From contig JAATES010000202.1 in assembly GCA_015655615.1 (NCBI GenBank), positions 1 to 10,440 on the forward strand: a stretch of 10,440 nt of DNA, read 5' to 3'. Position 1 is the stretch's first letter; each line of letters starts with the position of its first letter. Positions 5,628-10,440 of the stretch are shown here, one piece after another. Source of the DNA: Actinomycetales bacterium. GTDB taxonomy: Bacteria; Actinomycetota; Actinomycetes; Actinomycetales; Cellulomonadaceae. Position numbers and translations under genes: made by a program. Under the pieces are notes generated by a model. The model searched no databases. It was not told the DNA's origin and worked only from the letters and a program-made list of their open reading frames with translations.

Positions 5628-6905
5628 ATGAGACGGTCGACTGTCAGCGTGGCAATCGCCATCGCACTGGGCGTTTCGGTATTGGCGTCATGCGGACGCG
5701 GCGGCGGATCGGATGAGACCGCGGCTCAGAACGCCGTGACCACGATCGGCACGGCACCGGCGACCGGCACGGTGACCGTGTGGGCCATGGGAGCGGAGGG
5801 CGAGGCGCTCGATGCCTTCGTCGCCGATTTCGAGGAGGCCAATCCGGATGTCGACGTGCAGGTCACGGCGATTCCGTGGGACTCCGCGCATGACAAGATC
5901 CAGACGGCCATCGCCGCGGGGAACGGTCCCGACGTCTCACAGATCGGCAGCACCTGGATCGCGGACTTCGCGGACTCGTTCACGACGGTCCCGTCCGACC
6001 TCGACACCTCCGACCTGTTCTCCGGATCGCTGGAGACCGCCACCATCGGCGGCACCCAGCTCGTGGTTCCGTGGTACGTCGACACCCGGGTCGTCTACTA
6101 CCGCACGGACATCGCCTCCCAGGCCGGCTGGGACAAGGCGCCCACCACCTGGGAAGAGTTCCACGACATGGCCGCTGACATGCAGAAGGTCGATGGCGTC
6201 GACTATGGGCTACGGCTCTTCCCCGCCGGAACCGACGCGTTCCAGAACACGCTCTGGGCTCCGTGGTCCAACGGTGCCTCGCTGACCAACGCAGAGAACA
6301 CCGAATGGACGTTCGACACCCCGGAGATGACAGAGGCTTTCGAGTACACCTCCAGCTTCTTCACCGAGGGGATCGCCGACGTCAATGCGGGCATCGAGCC
6401 CGGTGCGGCGGTCGCCGACTTCGTCTCCGGCACGACTCCGATGTTCATCGACGGCCCGTCGCTGGCGGCACAGATCAACGAACTCGGTGGCGAGGGCTTC
6501 GAGAGCAAGTACGCCACCGCGGTTCTCCCCACCAAGGTGACCGGGACCTCATTCGTCGGCGGGTCCGACCTTGCCGTCTTCAAGGACTCTGACAACCAGA
6601 GCGCCGCATGGAAGCTGGTGCAATGGCTGACCCAGCCCGAGGTCCAGGTGAACTGGTACAAGGCGACCACGGACCTGCCCGCGTCCCAGACCGCCTGGGA
6701 TGACCCGGCCTTGACCGCAGACGACAAGCTGGCCGCCTTCGGCGAGCAGCTCAACGACACACAGGCACCGCCGACGGTCTCCACGTGGGCACAGGTCAAC
6801 TCCGCCGGTGAGACCGTGATCGAGAAGATCAACCGCGGCACGATCTCGGTGTCCGACGGCCTTGCCGAACTGCAGAAGCAGGCCGACACGATCGGAATGG
6901 GCTGA
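5628..6905 (+). CDS. Sugar ABC transporter substrate-binding lipoprotein
   Basis: The 425-residue protein has a lipoprotein signal peptide ending in the lipobox LASC (C22), followed by a Gly/Ser-rich linker, so it should be anchored to the outer face of the membrane. The mature part has features of family 1 solute-binding proteins of the CUT1 sugar transporters. VTVWAMGAEGEALDAFVADF begins the first lobe. AAGNGPDVSQIGSTWIADF is a signature of the family. GTTPMFIDGP and FVGGSDLAVF lie in the later lobe and hinge. A strong AAGGAGG ribosome site lies 6 nt before the ATG. It is the first gene of the operon, directly behind the operator pair, with permease genes after it. The ligand is inferred to be an oligosaccharide or beta-glucoside from the GH1 enzyme at the operon's end; sequence alone does not show it. 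Confidence 0.94.
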   Translation: MRRSTVSVAIAIALGVSVLASCGRGGGSDETAAQNAVTTIGTAPATGTVTVWAMGAEGEALDAFVADFEEANPDVDVQVTAIPWDSAHDKIQTAIAAGNGPDVSQIGSTWIADFADSFTTVPSDLDTSDLFSGSLETATIGGTQLVVPWYVDTRVVYYRTDIASQAGWDKAPTTWEEFHDMAADMQKVDGVDYGLRLFPAGTDAFQNTLWAPWSNGASLTNAENTEWTFDTPEMTEAFEYTSSFFTEGIADVNAGIEPGAAVADFVSGTTPMFIDGPSLAAQINELGGEGFESKYATAVLPTKVTGTSFVGGSDLAVFKDSDNQSAAWKLVQWLTQPEVQVNWYKATTDLPASQTAWDDPALTADDKLAAFGEQLNDTQAPPTVSTWAQVNSAGETVIEKINRGTISVSDGLAELQKQADTIGMG

Positions 6906-6910
6906 GCCGG

Positions 6911-7864
6911 ATGACTGCCATCTCTGATCCGGCCGGGGCGCCAGCGCGCCCCGGCCGGGCGGGCCGAGGCGTAGCAGGCCCCACCCGGTCACGACGTCGG
7001 CGCCAGACGATGGTGGCATGGGGGTTCGCTCTGCCCTTCGTCCTGGTGTTCACCGTGTTCATGCTGGTGCCGCTGCTGAGCTCGTTCGGCATGTCGTTCA
7101 CGGACTTCGCGGCCCGGGACATCCGCAGCCCCTTCTCGGTCAACTTCGTGGGGCTCGACCAGTACACGACGCTGTTCACCGATCCGCGGTTCTTGAAGGC
7201 CCTGTCCGTGACGGGCATCTTCGTCGTGGTGGGGATCCCGATCACCATGGCGCTGGCACTGCTCCTGGCGATCGCGCTCAACAACGTCATCGGCAGGTTC
7301 TCGCCGCTGTTCCGGGTGATCTTCTACGCGCCGGTGGTCACGTCCATCGTGGCCGTCTCGGTGGTGTGGCGGTACATCCTGCAAGATGACGGCCTGATCA
7401 ACTCGGCGCTCTCGATCGTGGGAATCGACGGCCCCAACTGGCTCAACGACACCACATGGGCGCTGCCCTCACTGATCGCCATGGCGGTCTGGCGCAACAC
7501 GGGCACGCTCATGGTGATCTTCATCGCTGGTCTGCAGTCCATCCCGACCGACGTCCAGGAGGCCGCCGCGATGGACGGCGCGGGCTCCTGGCGCAGACTG
7601 CGCAGCATCACCCTTCCGATGCTCCGGCCGACGATGCTCCTCGGAGCAGTCCTGATCTCCGTCGGCTACCTGCAGTTCTTCGAGGAGGCGTTCGTGATGA
7701 CCCAGGGCGGTCCCCTCGACTCCACGCTCTCGGCGGCGTATTACACCTACGAGAAGTTCGGGTTCGGCCAGTACGGCCTCGCATCCGCAGCGAGCTACGT
7801 CCTCTTCGCGATCATCGCCGTGATCAGCGTCGTGCAGTTCCGACTGCTGCGATCACAGGACTGA
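6911..7864 (+). CDS. Sugar ABC transporter permease, MalF type
   Basis: The 317-residue membrane protein has a basic cytoplasmic N-terminus (RSRRRRQ near 26-32) and about six hydrophobic segments, the first being WGFALPFVLVFTVFMLVPLL. The ATPase-docking EAA loop is EAAAMDGAGSWRRLRSITLP, starting at E217. These mark the MBL-fold-free CUT1 permease family that pairs with a MalG-like partner. The ATG is 5 nt after the binding-protein stop, with no clear Shine-Dalgarno, so translation may depend on coupling. The next in-frame ATG (7010) also lacks a ribosome site and would remove the basic N-terminus. Codons 7-16 contain a 13-bp GC hairpin (see separate entry), explaining the Ala/Pro/Gly/Arg-rich start. 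Confidence 0.93.
   Translation: MTAISDPAGAPARPGRAGRGVAGPTRSRRRRQTMVAWGFALPFVLVFTVFMLVPLLSSFGMSFTDFAARDIRSPFSVNFVGLDQYTTLFTDPRFLKALSVTGIFVVVGIPITMALALLLAIALNNVIGRFSPLFRVIFYAPVVTSIVAVSVVWRYILQDDGLINSALSIVGIDGPNWLNDTTWALPSLIAMAVWRNTGTLMVIFIAGLQSIPTDVQEAAAMDGAGSWRRLRSITLPMLRPTMLLGAVLISVGYLQFFEEAFVMTQGGPLDSTLSAAYYTYEKFGFGQYGLASAASYVLFAIIAVISVVQFRLLRSQD
6929..6958 (+). promoter_or_regulatory. Intra-operon mRNA hairpin at the start of the first permease gene
   Basis: CCGGCCGGGGCGC (6929-6941) pairs perfectly with GCGCCCCGGCCGG (6946-6958) over a CAGC loop. The stem is all G-C and begins 18 nt after the permease ATG and 24 nt after the binding-protein stop. It could shield the upstream mRNA from 3' exonucleases, pause or terminate transcription, and slow permease translation. 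Each of these would favour the binding protein, as seen with hairpins between malE and malF in enterobacteria. Confidence 0.75.
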
Positions 7865-7874
7865 GGGATATTCC

Positions 7875-8789
7875 ATGACAACCACCGACAATGCGGTGCC
7901 TCCGGTGCTGAGCCCAGGCGGCGTCCCGCCCAGGACCAGCAGGGCGAGGGGACGGGCGTCGAAGCGGCACCGGTTCCTCACGGGCAAAGGGCTCACCTAT
8001 GCCGTCCTGGCGATCGGTGCCCTCGTCTGGCTGCTGCCCTTTGCATGGATGGTGCTCGGCTCCTTCAAGACCCAGCGCGAGATCCTCGTCCGCCCGCCCA
8101 CGTGGTGGCCCAAGGAGTTCACTGCGGACAACTTCTCCACGTGGTTCACGCAGCTCGACTTCGGCACATTCTTCACGAACAGCCTGGTCGTCGCGGTCAT
8201 CACGGTGCTGGGGAACATGGTCTTCTGCTCCATGGTCGGCTACGCGCTCGCCAAGATGGAGTTCGCCGGCAAGAGGTACCTGTTCGGCGCGGTCATGGCG
8301 ACGTTGATGGTGCCCACGGTGGCGACGTTCGTGCCACTGTTCGTCATGGTGTCGAAGCTCGGTCTGGCGAACACCTACGGGGCACTCATCCTGCCGTTCC
8401 TGACCCAGCCACTCGGAGTGTTCTTGATGCGGCAGTTCATGATGGGCATCCCCGATTCCCTCCTCGAGGCGGCGCGGCTCGACGGCGCCAGCGAACTGCG
8501 GATCTTCGTGCGCATCGTCATGCCGTTGTGCGGGCCGCCCCTGGCGACCTTGGGGATCCTGACGTTCCTGTCGTCGTGGAACAACTTCTTGTGGCCGCTG
8601 GTCGCGGCGCAGAGCCAGGACATGTACACCTTGCCGGTGGCGCTCTCCTTGTATTCCACGGGCCAGAACGCCACGAACTACGGCTTGCTGCTCGCGGGTG
8701 CGGTCCTGATCATCACCCCGATCCTGCTGCTGTTCGTCTTCTTGCAGCGGTACTTCATCCAGGGAGTCGCGACCACCGGGCTCAAATAG
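7875..8789 (+). CDS. Sugar ABC transporter permease, MalG type
   Basis: The 304-residue membrane protein has a long basic N-terminus (RARGRASKRHR), about six hydrophobic segments starting with LTYAVLAIGALVWLLPFAWM, and the EAA loop EAARLDGASELRIFVRIVMP from E198. TLMVPTVATFVPLFVMVSKL and the ending LQRYFIQGVATTGLK are typical of the MalG-side CUT1 permeases. The GAGGGA ribosome site overlaps the upstream stop codon and lies 6 nt before the ATG, so the two permeases are tightly coupled. No ATPase gene follows. In many actinobacteria one shared ATPase (MsiK type) serves several such transporters, and the same is inferred here. Confidence 0.94.
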   Translation: MTTTDNAVPPVLSPGGVPPRTSRARGRASKRHRFLTGKGLTYAVLAIGALVWLLPFAWMVLGSFKTQREILVRPPTWWPKEFTADNFSTWFTQLDFGTFFTNSLVVAVITVLGNMVFCSMVGYALAKMEFAGKRYLFGAVMATLMVPTVATFVPLFVMVSKLGLANTYGALILPFLTQPLGVFLMRQFMMGIPDSLLEAARLDGASELRIFVRIVMPLCGPPLATLGILTFLSSWNNFLWPLVAAQSQDMYTLPVALSLYSTGQNATNYGLLLAGAVLIITPILLLFVFLQRYFIQGVATTGLK

Positions 8790-8830
8790 CAGCCCGTTCC
8801 GGCTCCTGCCCGCTCCGCTTCACCATCCCG

Positions 8831-8858
8831 GGTCCTCGGACCAACGGGTGCGCCCCGT
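8831..8858. other. Permease-to-glycosidase gap with two short inverted repeats
   Basis: The 95-bp gap 8790-8884 contains GGTCC-TC-GGACC (8831-8842) and ACGGG-TGCGC-CCCGT (8844-8858), both with only 5-bp arms. They are too weak to call terminators. With no promoter-like element visible, the glycosidase gene is probably transcribed with the transporter genes. Confidence 0.35.
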
Positions 8859-8884
8859 CGCGCCCATGAAAGGAGATTCTCACC

Positions 8885-10072
8885 ATGAGTGCAGTGCCAC
8901 CGCGCCGGTTCCCGGCGTCGTTCTGGTGGGGTGCGGCCACCGCGGCACACCAGATCGAGGGGAACAACGTCGGATCGGACTGGTGGGCGCGGGAGTTCGC
9001 CGCCGGCACCGACGTCAAGGAGCCGTCGGGCGACGCGGCCGACAGTTATCACCGGTTCGGCGAGGACATCGCGTTGCTGGCGCAGTCGGGCCTGCGGATG
9101 TACCGGTTCTCCTTCGAATGGGCCCGGATCGAGCCGGAGCGGGGATTCATCTCCCGGGCTCAGCTGCTGCACTACCGCGCGATGATCGACACCTGCCGGG
9201 AGCATGGCGTCGAGCCGATGGTGACGCTGCATCACTTCACCCACCCGCGATGGTTCGCCCGGCTGGGAGGCTGGCGCAGCCCGCTGGCGCCGGAGCTCTT
9301 CCAGCGGTACGTCGAGGCCGTGCTGCCGATCCTGCGCGACGTCACCTGGGTGTGCACCATCAACGAGCCCAACATGGTCGCGATGACTCGTGGTGAGGAG
9401 GGCACGGATATGGCAGCCGCCTCCTTGCCGGAGCCCGACCTCCAGATCTCGCAGGCCCTCGTTCTGGGGCACCGGCGGGCGCGTGAGGCCCTCAGCTCGC
9501 TGCCGGACGTGAAGTCGGGCTGGACCGTGGCGGCCCAGGCGTTCCACGCGATGCCGGGTTGCGAGGAGGAGACCCGGGCATACGGGTATCCCCGTGAGGA
9601 CTTCTTCTTGGAGCAGGCGGCGGGTGACGACTGGCTGGGGGTGCAGGCCTACCTGCGGACGTTCATCGGCAAGGACGGCCCGGTGCCGGTCGCCGAGGCC
9701 GCCGAGAAGACCCTGACGGGATGGGAGTACTTTCCCGCGGCGCTGGGGATCGGGGTCCGCCGGGCGTGGGAGCTGTCGGGACACACCCCGCTGTTCGTCA
9801 CGGAGAACGGGATAGCCACCGATGACGACGCCCGCAGGATCGATTACACCCACGATGCTCTGGTGGGGCTGCATGACGCGATGGCCGACGGCATCGACGT
9901 GCGCGGCTACCTCCACTGGTCCTGGCTGGACAACTACGAGTGGGGGTCGTTCGCGCCGACGTTCGGCCTGGTCGCGTGGGACCGCGAGACGTTCGCCCGG
10001 ACTCCGCGGCCTTCCGCCGCCTGGCTCGGCTCGGTGGCGCGGGACGGAATCCTGACTCACCCGGCGCGGTGA
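8885..10072 (+). CDS. Glycoside hydrolase family 1 beta-glycosidase (probably intracellular beta-glucosidase)
   Basis: The 395-residue protein has the full set of GH1 active-site motifs. They are WWGAATAAHQIEG (Q23), YRFSFEWARIEPERG, TLHHFTHPRWF (H117), TINEPN with acid/base E161, VTENGI with nucleophile E307, GVQAY (Y256), and HWSWLDNYEW (W345, E352, W353). It is about 50-70 residues shorter than classical GH1 enzymes, and the two catalytic glutamates are 146 residues apart instead of the usual 180 or more. Loops over the active site are therefore trimmed. No signal peptide is seen, so it should act in the cytoplasm on imported glycosides. AAAGGAG lies 9 nt before the ATG. As last gene of the operon it suggests cellobiose or another beta-glucoside as the transported substrate; a beta-galactoside or phospho-free aryl glucoside is also possible. 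Confidence 0.93.
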   Translation: MSAVPPRRFPASFWWGAATAAHQIEGNNVGSDWWAREFAAGTDVKEPSGDAADSYHRFGEDIALLAQSGLRMYRFSFEWARIEPERGFISRAQLLHYRAMIDTCREHGVEPMVTLHHFTHPRWFARLGGWRSPLAPELFQRYVEAVLPILRDVTWVCTINEPNMVAMTRGEEGTDMAAASLPEPDLQISQALVLGHRRAREALSSLPDVKSGWTVAAQAFHAMPGCEEETRAYGYPREDFFLEQAAGDDWLGVQAYLRTFIGKDGPVPVAEAAEKTLTGWEYFPAALGIGVRRAWELSGHTPLFVTENGIATDDDARRIDYTHDALVGLHDAMADGIDVRGYLHWSWLDNYEWGSFAPTFGLVAWDRETFARTPRPSAAWLGSVARDGILTHPAR

Positions 10073-10078
10073 GTCAGG
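10051..10078. terminator. Bidirectional hairpin spanning two convergent stop codons
   Basis: CCTGACTCACC (10051-10061) pairs perfectly with GGTGAGTCAGG (10068-10078) over a 6-nt CGGCGC loop. The right arm contains the GH1 stop codon and, on the other strand, the stop codon of the hydrolase gene. It should end transcription from both sides. No U-tract is present. Confidence 0.7.
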
Positions 10079-10440
10079 GAGCTGACGACGTCCCGGCCTG
10101 CTCGACGATCAGCGCCGCCACGTCGTCTGCTCGCGAGACCATGGTCTCGTGCCCGCGTCCGGGGACCTGCGTCATGCGCGCTGAGGGCAGGGTCTGCGTG
10201 ACCCGGCTGACCCAGTCGGGAGGGCAGACCCTGTCGTGCTCGGCGCGGATCACCACGGTGGGCGTCGATACCCGGGGCAGAGTGTCCTCGATCCGGTGAT
10301 CCAGCATGGTGCGCAGTTTGCCCCAGAACCATCGTGGTCCGACCTTGAGGTAGGACCAGGCCCCGATGAACCAGACGCGGGGCCCGGCGGTGACGGTGTC
10401 CTGGACCATGCGCCAGATCTGCCAGGGCAGCGTCCGCTCC
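10074..10440 (-). CDS. Alpha/beta hydrolase, C-terminal part (start beyond the right edge)
   Basis: The minus-strand frame is open from the window edge through 121 residues to a TGA at 10076-10074. An ATG at 10409 lies inside this open frame and is probably not the start, because the frame continues upstream (ERTLPWQIWRM). The segment VSTPTVVIRAEHDRVCPPDW carries the acid residue of the catalytic triad (AEHDRV). QVPGRGHETMVSRADDVAALI carries the catalytic His. Both are arranged as in the C-terminal third of alpha/beta-fold hydrolases. The nucleophile serine would be outside the window, so substrate and subfamily cannot be judged. It converges on the glycosidase gene with a 1-bp gap. Confidence 0.85.
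   Translation of the reverse strand, partial: ERTLPWQIWRMVQDTVTAGPRVWFIGAWSYLKVGPRWFWGKLRTMLDHRIEDTLPRVSTPTVVIRAEHDRVCPPDWVSRVTQTLPSARMTQVPGRGHETMVSRADDVAALIVEQAGTSSAP

Overview
The window looks like chromosomal DNA of a high-GC Gram-positive bacterium (Actinomycetota). The reasons are G/C-rich third codon positions, GTG starts, a compact actinobacterial-type S4 RNA-binding protein, a YkuD L,D-transpeptidase, and a sugar ABC operon without its own ATPase. I cannot name genus or species.

Region 1 (1-1949) is housekeeping-like. The 5' part of a dimethylargininase-type amidinohydrolase gene runs leftward off the window edge. A rightward gene for a small Hsp15-like S4 RNA-binding protein follows, then an exported cell-wall L,D-transpeptidase with a long Lys/Ala repeat linker.

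Region 2 (1950-4232) holds one stand-alone gene for a 633-residue protein. It is not an ordinary PEP carboxykinase but keeps that family's catalytic landmarks in the right order and spacing: an R-x-D-P segment, a Lys-Lys and a His at the metal-site positions, a P-loop, an NPR motif and an FGxRxP motif. I believe it belongs to the uncharacterised DUF4914 family. Short dyads lie upstream of it and two strong GC hairpins downstream, so it is probably its own transcription unit.

Region 3 (4375-10072) is a self-contained glycoside-uptake locus: a LacI-type regulator, a lipoprotein sugar-binding protein, two CUT1-type permeases and a GH1 beta-glycosidase. Two 14-bp operator-like boxes, exact inverted copies of each other with CG at their centres, overlap a candidate promoter in front of the binding-protein gene. 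The likely logic is that the regulator represses the operon until a beta-glucoside enters, the ABC system imports the glycoside using an ATPase encoded elsewhere, and the cytoplasmic GH1 enzyme hydrolyses it. A very strong 13-bp hairpin just inside the first permease gene probably sets the ratio of binding protein to permease.

Region 4 (10074-10440) is the C-terminal part of an alpha/beta hydrolase on the minus strand. It converges on the GH1 gene with a 1-bp gap, and an 11-bp stem covers both stop codons. No RNA genes, insertion sequences, CRISPR arrays or prophage genes were seen. The most novel item is the PEPCK-like protein; the most clear-cut regulatory items are the paired operator and the intra-operon hairpin.
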